Source of the DNA: Myxococcus xanthus
Lineage (GTDB): Bacteria; Myxococcota; Myxococcia; Myxococcales; Myxococcaceae
NCBI RefSeq assembly: GCF_006402735.1
Contig: NZ_CP017174.1
Coordinates: 9,202,001 to 9,266,000 of the forward strand
DNA length: 64,000 bases
Direction of reading: 5' to 3'
The notes beneath the pieces are model-generated. The model was not told where the DNA came from and did no database searches. It worked only from the letters and a program-made list of their open reading frames with translations. The translations under genes were made by a program, and so were the position numbers. Positions 50,341 to 59,700 of the stretch are shown here, one piece after another; position 1 is the stretch's first letter, and every line of letters begins with the position of its first letter.

Positions 50341-52578
50341 ATGCAATACGAGGTCTATGAGGGCGATCCGATCGACCTGGCCGGCGTCGAGACCGAGGAA
50401 GACGTCGAGTTCACCCTCCTCAACACGGATGGCAACGGCAAGGAAGAGAAGGCGACGGCCAAGAGCCACAAGCACACCTGCGGCAAGGTCCCCCCCGGGA
50501 AGGACCACTACGTCATCTCGTGGAAGTACAAGCTGCCGGCCCAGGAGGAGCTCCTCTCTGGCAAGGACACCTTCCGCGTCTGGCCCAAGCACCTGAAACT
50601 CGCCGTCCAGTTGAAGGAGGGCGCCAAGGGCTCGGTGGAGGGCTTCACCTTCTCCCTTGCGCAGGGTGAGAAGACCGAGAAGCCCACGGTGACGGGAGGC
50701 GCTTGGACCGGCCCGCTCGAAAAGAAGGCCTACCAACTCGAGGTCGTCTCCCCATGGAAGCTCGAGGAGAAGATTGCCTCCACGGAAGAGGCCGCGAGCT
50801 ACACGCTCAAGGTCTCCCAGCTTCCGTGGACGGCGAAAATCATCTCGCACGCCGACGGCAGGGCCGAGGCCACCCCTTGGAAACAGTATGTGAACAGCCC
50901 CCTTCAGGACGGCACGGAGAACGGAAACATCATGCGGGTGGAGGTGGCACCGCATGACCGGACGCTCGGCTTGAAGGATCAGAAGCTCAGCGTGTGCGTC
51001 ACCTTCAAGGCCACCAACAGCAAGCGGACCACGCCCCGTCCGGCGCTCATCCTCAACGGCGCGGAGCAGACCAGCACGGACCCGGGGGCTGCGCCGGGGA
51101 CGGCGGACCTCGTCTACAAGGCCCAGCTCGCCCTGCCCGCGAATGGTGGCAGCTGCGTGTTCCACGTCCAGCTCGGCTACGCCGGCGGCGACAGCTGTCA
51201 CATCCAGGTCGGCTTCGATGACGGCACGGGCGACGACGAACTCTGGGTCTGCAACTGGCGGCGGCTGGAGTCCGAGTTCGTCGTCCCCCACAGCGACTTG
51301 CGCCAGGGCTGGGACGAAATCGTCAACAACGACGACGTGGCCCCCAGGCCTCACGCGACCTTCAAGGCCGCCCTCAAGCGAATCCTCGACCCGCTGTTCA
51401 TCGAGCTGAACTTCCCCGATGCCTTTTGCGCCGTCTACACGGCCGCCAACATCAATACCCTGCTGTCGGCGCGGGGGGGCGTGGATACCTTCATCATGCC
51501 GGGCGCGTACGTCCACCCCAGGCTCACCGCGGACAAGAACTGCACGTTCCTGCCCCCCACCGACCTGGATGCCCTCAGGGACCTCGTCCTCCACAATGCG
51601 CCGGCGGATCCTCGCCGGTTCATGCTCGTCTGGACGGACATGCTGCCCAAGACGCTGTCCGACGATGACGCGAACGTGGCCGCCGCGACGCCCGGCGAGT
51701 ACGTGGCCGTGTTCGAGGCCAAGGACACCCCGGTGGAGCACTCGACAGCCAAAGGGCAGCTCACCGCCCTGCGCAACCCCGTGTGCACGAGCGCCGCGGA
51801 CCTGTGGGGCGTGGAGAAGGTCTACTGGCGCATCACCGGCTTCCGCAAACAGGGCGACACCGAGTGGTTGGAGAAGGAGGTCATCTGGAAGGAGGACGAG
51901 CCAGGGCAAAGCGAACTCAACTCCCTCTGGAATTACTGGGAGGAGCCCACGGAGGTGCTTCCAACGACCGAGGCGGAAGCCTCGAAGTGGGTCGACTTCG
52001 TCTCCTCACAGAAGTTCAAGATCAAGCTGCCCAACACGGACCCCAATGACCCCGGGCAGTATCTGGACTGGAACGGCTACGAGCACCGAATCGTGGTCAC
52101 CGTGGGGCTCCGTCACTTCCAGATGGGGGCGAACGCCAACGCCGTCCAGGGGAAGATAAGGATGACGCCGTGCATGGGCCTTGGCACCGCCGATGGCGTC
52201 GCGCGAACGCTGTGCCATGAGATGGGCCACAACCTGGGCCACGCTTACATCGAGAACAAAGGTGAAGCGACCGACAAGCGAGGCCGCCTCCCCAGGCATC
52301 AGATTCCAGGCATCCCGTTCGACGCCTTCATCCCCGCGGGCTTCTTCTATGCAGGCCGCGGCCACAAGGGCGCGCACTGTGCGCATGGATTGAAGGCCGC
52401 TGGAAAGAACCTGGGCGCCAGGAGCTTTGCCCCTGCCGACTTCCAGCTCGACACCAACTGCGTCCTCTTCGGCCAGGGTGACCAGACGAAGACGGTGCAG
52501 TTCAACTACTGCCCGGAGTGCACGCGCTACATCCGGGCCAGCGACGCGCTCGACATCACGACGAACTGGAAGGCCTAG
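50341..52578 (+). CDS. Zincin metallopeptidase effector candidate
   Basis: 745 residues without a signal peptide. Residues 1-340 appear to be Ig-like beta domains (VSPWKLEEKI, TFKATNSKRTTPRPAL, YAGGDSCHIQVGFDD, WVCNWRRLESEF). The C-terminal third has a zincin site HEMGH (626-630) with a third His at 634 (HEMGHNLGH), then GAHCAHGL, NCVLFGQG and FNYCPECTRYIRASD. That Cys/His series after the zinc helix is like the metallopeptidase domains of type VI secretion effectors such as VgrG2b; the resemblance is from memory. No T6SS core genes are in the window, so this would be an orphan cargo locus. Confidence 0.75.
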   Translation: MQYEVYEGDPIDLAGVETEEDVEFTLLNTDGNGKEEKATAKSHKHTCGKVPPGKDHYVISWKYKLPAQEELLSGKDTFRVWPKHLKLAVQLKEGAKGSVEGFTFSLAQGEKTEKPTVTGGAWTGPLEKKAYQLEVVSPWKLEEKIASTEEAASYTLKVSQLPWTAKIISHADGRAEATPWKQYVNSPLQDGTENGNIMRVEVAPHDRTLGLKDQKLSVCVTFKATNSKRTTPRPALILNGAEQTSTDPGAAPGTADLVYKAQLALPANGGSCVFHVQLGYAGGDSCHIQVGFDDGTGDDELWVCNWRRLESEFVVPHSDLRQGWDEIVNNDDVAPRPHATFKAALKRILDPLFIELNFPDAFCAVYTAANINTLLSARGGVDTFIMPGAYVHPRLTADKNCTFLPPTDLDALRDLVLHNAPADPRRFMLVWTDMLPKTLSDDDANVAAATPGEYVAVFEAKDTPVEHSTAKGQLTALRNPVCTSAADLWGVEKVYWRITGFRKQGDTEWLEKEVIWKEDEPGQSELNSLWNYWEEPTEVLPTTEAEASKWVDFVSSQKFKIKLPNTDPNDPGQYLDWNGYEHRIVVTVGLRHFQMGANANAVQGKIRMTPCMGLGTADGVARTLCHEMGHNLGHAYIENKGEATDKRGRLPRHQIPGIPFDAFIPAGFFYAGRGHKGAHCAHGLKAAGKNLGARSFAPADFQLDTNCVLFGQGDQTKTVQFNYCPECTRYIRASDALDITTNWKA

Positions 52579-52583
52579 TGGAC

Positions 52584-53636
52584 ATGGCACCGGGCATCTT
52601 CGAAATCGAGGGCCAGGACTACTGGACGGACCCGTTCAAGTTCAGCGCACGGGTGCTGCGCAAGTTCCTCCCCGAGGGACGCTATGGGCTGTTCCTGGAC
52701 ACGCCAGCGGAAGCGAACCTCGTGCGGATCGACCGCATCCCCCTGCTGGCGCTGTACGCGGCCAGGCAGCAGGAGATGCGCATCTACGACCCATGGAGCA
52801 CCGGCCACCTCGTGGCCGTGCGGATGGAAGACCGGACGCTCGACATTACTCCGCTGTTCGAACCACCGGAGCAGCCGGGGCTGTTCGACCAGGACCCGCC
52901 GCCCTCCGAGCCCCCGGGCTCAGGCGCCCTGGCCGTCGTCGAGCAGACGGACGCGCTCCGCCTGGATGCCCTGCAACAGCCCGGGCACTACGTGCTGACG
53001 GCGCTGATGCTGGACCGCACGTCCAACCGCGTGCAGCTCCACATCACCCGCCCCACGCCTGGCGGATACCAGGACGAGGAGGTTGCTCGCTTTCTGGAGG
53101 CCATGCGTCAGCAGCCTCCACCGCCCGAGCCCGTGCGGTATGCCCCCGGCGAGGACGAGCGCCAGTTCAAGGCCCGACCGGACAGTCCTCCCGCGCCGGA
53201 GGCCCCGGGCATCGCCGTGCACGGTGAGCGGGTGTTCCTGTACGAGCAGGGCCGGCCCGCATGGATCCGCGGCACCTTCCAGGTGCCCGTGCTGGCCCAC
53301 GAGCGGGTTCCGCCCAGGCCGGAGAAGGACGACGACGGCTACGGCGAGCCCCGCCCGGTGGCCATCGTCCCCGTCTTCCTGGTGGTGATTGGCAGTCGCA
53401 CGGGCGAAGCCGAGGTGATTTCCCTCCGCGTCCCCTGCTTCCAGGACGCGCCCGTGGAAGCGGGGTCCCTGGTGACGGGGCACTTCGAATACGACCTCTT
53501 CCAGCACCCCGCCTTCACCGGGAAGGCCCAGACGAACTTCGTCTACGCCTTCTGTGGGGAAGCCATGAGCGGTCCCACGCGGATGGCCGTGGTGACGCGC
53601 GACATGCTGGAGTTGGGGGGCCGCCGCCGGCCGTAG
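52584..53636 (+). CDS. Unknown protein downstream of the metallopeptidase, candidate immunity or adaptor
   Basis: 350 residues, no signal peptide, not recognised. N-terminal alpha/beta part (GIFEIEGQDYWTDPFKFSAR; DTPAEANLVRIDRIPLLALY), a Pro-rich linker near residues 100-115, a central helical part ending QQPPPPEPVRYAPGE, another Pro-rich linker, then a beta-rich C-terminus (PVAIVPVFLVVIGSRTGEAEV). Start at ATG 52584; GTG 52578 shares a base with the previous TAG and is also possible. Coupling to the metallopeptidase suggests an immunity protein or loader. A strong hairpin follows the stop. Confidence 0.55.
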   Translation: MAPGIFEIEGQDYWTDPFKFSARVLRKFLPEGRYGLFLDTPAEANLVRIDRIPLLALYAARQQEMRIYDPWSTGHLVAVRMEDRTLDITPLFEPPEQPGLFDQDPPPSEPPGSGALAVVEQTDALRLDALQQPGHYVLTALMLDRTSNRVQLHITRPTPGGYQDEEVARFLEAMRQQPPPPEPVRYAPGEDERQFKARPDSPPAPEAPGIAVHGERVFLYEQGRPAWIRGTFQVPVLAHERVPPRPEKDDDGYGEPRPVAIVPVFLVVIGSRTGEAEVISLRVPCFQDAPVEAGSLVTGHFEYDLFQHPAFTGKAQTNFVYAFCGEAMSGPTRMAVVTRDMLELGGRRRP

Positions 53637-53647
53637 GTCTCCACGCC

Positions 53648-53677
53648 CGGGCGGGTTCCTTTTCCGGAGCCCGCCCG
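53648..53677. terminator. 12-bp hairpin after the cargo module
   Basis: CGGGCGGGTTCC / GGAGCCCGCCCG, fully paired with one T-G wobble and loop TTTTCC. It starts 11 bases after the stop. It has no T-run, so Rho-independent termination is uncertain. Confidence 0.5.
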
Positions 53678-53698
53678 AAAATGGTTTCGTCCATTTTC
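53677..53698. repeat. Second hairpin abutting the first
   Basis: GAAAATGG / CCATTTTC, perfect 8-bp stem with loop TTTCGT, sharing one base with the preceding hairpin. It lies just upstream of the sigma factor gene and contains the ATG of a possible longer start. Confidence 0.55.
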
Positions 53699-53755
53699 CC
53701 CGCCCCGGACGTTGGGCATTTCGTGGACCCTGCAGGCCCCTCCAGACGCGGCCCC

Positions 53756-54319
53756 TTGAGCGACGACACCTCGGCGGAGGCACGCCAGTGGCTTGCCCGG
53801 TTCCATGCCGGGGACGCCCGGGTCCTCAACGCCTGCTACCGGGACCACTTCGACACGGTGTACCGCTCCGCCGCTCGCGTCCTCCCGGCAGTGGACGCGG
53901 AGACCGTGGTTCACGACGTCTTCCTCCGGCTCGTGTCCGATGAGGCCGCGCGCCGCTCCTTCCAGGGTGGCTCCCTGGCGGGATGGCTGCACATTCTCTC
54001 CCACAACCTCGCTGTGGACCGGGTGCGCCGTCAGCGGCGTGAGTCGGACGCCCTGGCCCGGCTCGCCGTGGAGTCCTCAGTGTCCGAGGACCCCACCCCG
54101 CCCGAGCCCGGGCTCGACGCCAGCCTCCTGCTGGGGCGTTTCCGTCAGGAGTGCCTGCCCCCCAAGTGGGCCCCCGTCTTCGAGGCCCGCTTCGTGCGCC
54201 AGCTCAGTCAGCGCGAGGCTGCCACCGCCCTGCGCATGCGCCGCACCACCCTGGCCTACCAGGAGCTGCGCGTCCGCCAGCTCCTCAAGAAGTTCCTCCT
54301 CACCCCGGAGGCCCGATGA
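53756..54319 (+). CDS. ECF-family RNA polymerase sigma factor
   Basis: About 187 residues in the ECF layout: region 2 (RVLNACYRDHFDTVYRSAAR, ETVVHDVFLRLVSDEAARRS, GWLHILSHNLAVDRVRRQRR) and region 4 helix-turn-helix (LSQREAATALRMRRTTLAYQ). Its regulon is unknown. The start is uncertain; TTG 53756 is listed, with GTG 53723 as an alternative and ATG 53681 inside a hairpin as the least likely. Overlaps the anti-sigma gene by ATGA, so both are made together. Confidence 0.85.
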   Translation: MSDDTSAEARQWLARFHAGDARVLNACYRDHFDTVYRSAARVLPAVDAETVVHDVFLRLVSDEAARRSFQGGSLAGWLHILSHNLAVDRVRRQRRESDALARLAVESSVSEDPTPPEPGLDASLLLGRFRQECLPPKWAPVFEARFVRQLSQREAATALRMRRTTLAYQELRVRQLLKKFLLTPEAR

Positions 54320-55116
54320 GCCCCTCCTGCGCCCTCCTCCCCCTCGTCGACCGTCACTTCTCCGGGCGAATCGCGCCTCTGGATGAACGGCGCATGCGCG
54401 AGCACCTCCCGGACTGCGCCCACTGCCGCGAACGCTATGAGCGCCAGCTCCTCCTCGCCCGGATGGACCCTTCCGCTCCGGATGCGCGGACACGGCTGGC
54501 CCGGGGATTGGGGCTCGGCGCGTCCGCGCTTCCACGGCCCGAGGGGCGCGCATCGGATGCGCGCGCCAACGCGCCGCACTGGTGGCACCTCGCGCTGGTT
54601 CCCGTGGCGGTGGCCTGCCTCACGATGCTCGTGGTCCGCCTGCCCTCCGCCGCCACCGACGACACGGGCTTCACCGCCCGGGGCGCGGGCAATGCGGCGG
54701 CCCAGGCGCGGCTGCTCGCCTACGCCGTGACGCCCGGTGGCCACACCACCCTGCTAGGCCCCACGCTGCGGCCCGAGCAGGAGCTGGCCTTCGCCTTCCG
54801 CAACCCCGACGCGCACCGCTTCCTCATGGTCTTCGCCCGGGACACCGCGGGCCGCGTCTACTGGTACCACCCGAGCTGGGCCGACCCGGCGAGCAACCCC
54901 TCGGCCATTCCCATCCCCGATGGGGACACCTTGCGCGAATTGCCCGAAGCCATCTCTCATCCGCTCGCGCCCGGGGCCCTCACCCTTCACGCCGTCTTCC
55001 TGGAGTCGCCGCTCACCGTGAGGCAGATGGAGTCGCTCGTGGAGCAGGGCGACCTCGACACAGTGCTCCCCGCCGGCGCGGATGTCACCTCGCTCCAACT
55101 CCAGGTCATCCCATGA
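54316..55116 (+). CDS. Zinc-finger anti-sigma factor with transmembrane helix
   Basis: 266 residues. N-terminal zinc-binding anti-sigma domain (ZAS) with His30, Cys34 and Cys37 in REHLPDCAHC (the H-x3-C-x2-C motif). One membrane helix near residues 95-115 (LALVPVAVACLTMLVV). The C-terminal beta-rich domain is exported (TLLGPTLRPEQELAFAFRNP, GRVYWYHPSWADPAS) and resembles DUF4384-type sensor domains. It would hold the sigma factor inactive until an outer signal releases it. ATG overlaps the sigma stop; its own stop overlaps the caspase start. Confidence 0.85.
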   Translation: MSPSCALLPLVDRHFSGRIAPLDERRMREHLPDCAHCRERYERQLLLARMDPSAPDARTRLARGLGLGASALPRPEGRASDARANAPHWWHLALVPVAVACLTMLVVRLPSAATDDTGFTARGAGNAAAQARLLAYAVTPGGHTTLLGPTLRPEQELAFAFRNPDAHRFLMVFARDTAGRVYWYHPSWADPASNPSAIPIPDGDTLRELPEAISHPLAPGALTLHAVFLESPLTVRQMESLVEQGDLDTVLPAGADVTSLQLQVIP

Positions 55117-56702
55117 GATTCGCCGTCCTGCTTTTCGCCCTGCTTCCGGTGGTGGCCACGGGGACCTCCATGACGGAGGCCATCCCGCCTCATCCGCGCA
55201 CAGTGTCCTTGGAGGCCGCGACGCCGCCGCGCACCGCCTCCTTCGCGCTCATCATCGGCGTCAATCGCAGCCACGAGCCGGACCAGCCCGCGCTGCGCTT
55301 CGCGGATGACGATGCCGCGCGATACCTGGACCTGTTCCGCATGCTCGGCGCGCGCACGTACCTGCTCGCGCGCATGGACGACAACACGCGCCGACTGCAC
55401 CCGCAGGCAGCCGCCGAGGCCCTGGACCCCAAGCACCCGGAGCTGGCCTCCTCCGTGAAGAAGCTGGGCGAGGACATCGCCTTGGCGCGCAGCCGTGGCG
55501 TGGAGACCGTGGCCTACGTCGTCTACGCGGGCCACGGCAACGTGCGCAACGGCGAGGGCTACGTCAGCCTGGAGGACGGTCCTCTCACCGGGCAGATGCT
55601 GTCCTCGGACGTGGTGGGGAAGCTCGGCGCCGACCGCGTCCACCTCATCGTCGACGCGTGCTACTCGTACTTCCTGGCCTACAGCCGTGGGCCTGGCGGA
55701 CAGCGGCGTCCTCTGCCCGCGGGCTTCACGCGCGCAGTGGGCCTGGCGCTGGCGGACAACGTGGGCCTCCTGCTGTCCACCTCGTCCGCTCGCGAGAGCC
55801 ATGAGTGGGAGGCCTTCGAGGCCGGCGTCTTCAACCACGAGGTGCGCTCCGGCCTCTTCGGCGCGGCGGATGCGGACGGTGACGGGCAAGTGAGCTACCG
55901 CGAAATCGCCGCCTTCGTGGAGCGCGCCAACGCGGCCATTCCGAACGAGCGCTTCCGCCCCCAGCTCCACGCTCGGCCGCCCAAGGGCTCCGAGCTGCTG
56001 GTGGACCTGCGCCCGGGGATGGAGCGGCGGCTCGAGGTCGACGGCACCCAGGGCGCGCACTACCTGCTGGAGGACGCCAACGGCGTGCGCCTGGCCGAGT
56101 TCCACAACGCCCCGGGCCAGTCCCTGCGCCTGCTGCGCCCGCCTCCGCGCGGCCCCGTCTTCCTGCGACGCATGGGTAACGAAGCGGAGTACCCGCTACC
56201 CACCGCGCCAGACGTCGTGCGCCTGGAGTCCCTGTCCGCCGAAGCGCCCCGCGTGGCGTCACGTGGCGCCGCGCACGCGTCCTTCCAGCACATCTTCACC
56301 CTGCCCTTCGGCAGCGACACCGTCGCGGGCTTCGAGTTCCGGGCGCCGCCACCCCTGACGCTGACGGAGGTCTCCGATACGGGGGGACGCTCCAGCCTCC
56401 GGAAGCAGCTCGGCTGGGGCGCGCTGGCGCTGGGCGTGGCCTCCGCGGGCGTGGGCATGTGGGCCACGATGGAGGCTCGCGACATCCGCGGCAGCATCTC
56501 ACCCGGCCTGCCGCAGCAGGAGGCCGCCACGCGCAACCGCCGCATCCGCGCCTACAACACCGCCAGTGGCGTGCTCTACGGACTGGGCGGCGCGGCGGTG
56601 CTGAGCGGCGCGCTGCTGTTCCTGTGGCCGGACACGGACACGGTGCCACTGGCCACCCTGAGCTCGGATGGCGCGGCCCTGGGCCTTTCGGGCGCATTCT
56701 GA
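55113..56702 (+). CDS. Caspase-family (C14) protein, secreted and C-terminally membrane-anchored
   Basis: 529 residues. Signal peptide (RFAVLLFALLPVVATGTS), then a caspase-like fold: SFALIIGVNRSHEPDQP, the catalytic His141 in YAGHGN, the catalytic Cys183 in IVDACYSYF. An EF-hand-like acidic loop follows at 253-264 (DADGDGQVSYRE), suggesting calcium regulation. Beta-rich domains occupy residues 290-420, with two hydrophobic segments near the end (GWGALALGVASAGVGMW; VLYGLGGAAVLSGALLFL). Orthocaspases of this type usually cleave after Arg or Lys. Overlaps the anti-sigma gene by ATGA, so it is part of a three-gene unit with its own regulator. Confidence 0.9.
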   Translation: MRFAVLLFALLPVVATGTSMTEAIPPHPRTVSLEAATPPRTASFALIIGVNRSHEPDQPALRFADDDAARYLDLFRMLGARTYLLARMDDNTRRLHPQAAAEALDPKHPELASSVKKLGEDIALARSRGVETVAYVVYAGHGNVRNGEGYVSLEDGPLTGQMLSSDVVGKLGADRVHLIVDACYSYFLAYSRGPGGQRRPLPAGFTRAVGLALADNVGLLLSTSSARESHEWEAFEAGVFNHEVRSGLFGAADADGDGQVSYREIAAFVERANAAIPNERFRPQLHARPPKGSELLVDLRPGMERRLEVDGTQGAHYLLEDANGVRLAEFHNAPGQSLRLLRPPPRGPVFLRRMGNEAEYPLPTAPDVVRLESLSAEAPRVASRGAAHASFQHIFTLPFGSDTVAGFEFRAPPPLTLTEVSDTGGRSSLRKQLGWGALALGVASAGVGMWATMEARDIRGSISPGLPQQEAATRNRRIRAYNTASGVLYGLGGAAVLSGALLFLWPDTDTVPLATLSSDGAALGLSGAF

Positions 56703-56742
56703 TTCGTCCAACGCGCGGGCGCCCTTCGTTGTGAAGCTTGAA

Positions 56743-59700
56743 ATGAAGACATCTCCTCGGCTTCCTTCCCGCGTCCTGAGCCTGTTGCTCGGCGCCCTGC
56801 TGGTCTCCGGCTGCATCAACCCCGTGAACGAGGGTGAGCGGCCCTGTCCCTGCACCGACGGCTGGACGTGCTGCCCCGACGCCAACGTGTGCGTGACGGA
56901 TGCCGCCCGGTGCGAGCAACTCCGGCCGCCCAAGCCACCCGAGCCCACCGCGCCGTCCACACCGCGCCTGGTGTCCGCGATTCCCGACCCGGGCACGGTG
57001 GCGCTCACCTGGTTCGAGCCCGCGCAGAATGGCGGCAGCGCGATTACCGGCTATGACGTGGGCGTCGAGCCCTTCGAGGACGGCATCCAGGTGCAGGTGG
57101 AGGGCACCACCGCGCGCGTCACCGGACTGCGCGCCGGAGGCACCTACCGCTTCACCGTCACCGCGCGGAACGCCGTGGGCGTGAGCCCCGCGACGGGCGT
57201 GGACTCCGTGCGCCTGCCGGATGTGCCCACCGCGCCCCTGGCCCTCGCGGTGGAGCGCGGAGACCGGCAGGTGCGCGTCACCTGGAATGCGCCCGCGTCC
57301 GACGGTGGGCGCTCCGTCCTCCACTACGTGGTAACGACCTACCCGAGCGGCGCGAGCGTCGAAACGGACGGCCCCGTGCTGACGGCCACCGTGGGCGGAC
57401 TGACGAACGGCGTGGCCTCCACCTTCACCGTGCACGCGGTGAACGCAGTGGGCGTGGGCCCCGCGTCCACGGAGTCCGCGTCCGCCGTCCCCGCCGCCCG
57501 GCCCGGCGCGCCCGTGTCAGTGGCCGCCACGCCCAGCGTGCGCGCGGCAACCGTCTCCTGGCAGCCGCCCGAGGACACCGGCGGCCTGACGGTCTCCGGC
57601 TACGTGGTAACGGCCGCGCCTGGTGGCGCCACGCAACAGGTGGACGGCTCGGCCAACGAAGCCACCTTCACGGGCCTCCCGAACGACACCGAGTACACCT
57701 TCACCGTGGCCGCTCTGAACGACGTGGGCCAGGGGCCCGACGGCAGCACGGCCTCCGCGCGCACGCACGCACCGCCGCGCGCGCCCGCCTCCGTCCAGGC
57801 CGAGCCGGGCGTACGCTCGCTCACCGTGACGTGGGGGCCCCCGGCGTCCGACGGACGCTCCAGCCTCACCGGCTACACCGTGGTGGCCCAACCTTCAGGT
57901 GTGAGCGTGGCGGTGAACGCGGACGCGCACAGCGCCGTGCTGGAGAACGTGCCCAGCAAGAAGGCCCAGACGGTCTCGGTGGTAGCGCACAACGCCGTGG
58001 GTGACAGCCCCGCAGCCACGGCTGGCGCGCCCGTGAAGACGCAGCCTGCCCCTGTGGAAGTCACCCAGTTCGACATTCCCTCGGCGGTCCGTGGCTGCCA
58101 GCCGGTGACCTACACGCTGCGGCAGGTGGACGGGGAGCGCGCCGACGTCCTGGTGGAATTCGATGCCACGGGCAGTGGGACGTTCACCCGCGCGACCCAG
58201 GCGGGGGACTCCTATTACGAACGCGCGTCCGGCCTGGTGGCGCTTGAGGCCTCCGCGCAGGGAACCGCGCACACCTTCCGCTGGAACCGCCCCAAGGATG
58301 TGCCGGGCGCCGCGCCGACGGCCCGGGTTCGCATCACCGCCACTGTCCCCGGTACTGCACCCGCGACGCGCACGCACGCCGTGGCACTGACCGCGCCGGA
58401 GATGCGCTGCGAGGTGGACCTGGACTCCAGCCCCGTGCAGACGATGCCCCAGAACTCTGCGGGAAAGACGTACGGCACGGCGCTCGGTGACTTCAACCAG
58501 GACGGCAAGCCGGACATCGCCGTGCTTCACGACGCCAACGCCGACGTGCGCTTGCTCCGCGGGCTGGGCAATGGCGGCCTCGAGTTCCAGAACGCCCAGC
58601 CCAACATGCTGATGAGCGGCAAGCACCTGGTCGCCGCCGACGTGGACCAAGATGGCGTGTTGGACCTCGTTTCAGCCAACGCATCCTCCAGCCCAGGCGT
58701 CTACGTCATGCGCGGTCAGGGACAGGGCTACTTCGAAGCGCGCACCTACAACCCCATCCAGAACCAAAACAACCGCGACCAAACCTACGACCTCCCCCCG
58801 CCCGTGGTGCGAGACCTGGATGGCGACGGAACGCCCGAGGTCGTGGTCTCCCTGCCCACCCGAGTCGTCGTCATGCGCCACACGGACGGAGGCAGGCTGA
58901 CAGTTGCCTTCGAGGGCCCCAAGCTCCACCACCAGGCACGAGGCGCCGTGGTCGCCGGGGACTTCGACAACGACGGGCGCCTGGACCTGGTGGTCATCGG
59001 AGGTGCCATCCAGGCCTTCTACGGCCGGGGCTCGCTCACCTTCGCGTCCGAGCACATGGGTTCGCTGGAGGGCAATACCCCCTTCGCCACGGCCGCCGAC
59101 TTCAACGGGGATGGCCACCTGGACATCGCGGCCCTCGTGGTGGGCCAGAGCGAGTCCGCCATCCACTTGCTGCAAGGTGACGGCAACGGCCGGTTCGCCG
59201 CTCCCCTGCGCCTGCATCAACACACCTGGCACAGCTTCGGCGCGCAGAGCCACCTCATCTCCGGTGACCTCGACGGAGACGGACGGCAGGACCTGGCCTA
59301 CACGCACGCGGATGCGAACACCGTCACCCTCTTCCAGGGACGCGGCGATGGCACCTTCGAGCCTCGCACGCTGCCCGCGGGACGGTATCCCTCACGACTG
59401 GTGGCGGGAGACTTCGACGGCAGTGGCAAACCGGACCTGGCCGTGCTCTCCGGGATGGAGCAGACCGTGCGCGTGCTGAGGAATTTGGAGGCACCCACGC
59501 TCCCGGCCATGGGCGCGCTCTTCGTCACCGGCGACTTCGACGGAGATGGCCAGGACGATGTGGCGTCCCGGGTGGATGGCAGCCTCCAGGTGCACCTCAC
59601 GCGCGCGGAAGGAGGGCTCGTGCTGCGTGGCCCCTTCATGCTCCCGGAGGAGGCGTGGAAGCTCCTGGCGGGCCGCTTCGACGCAGGTCCGACGGTGGAC

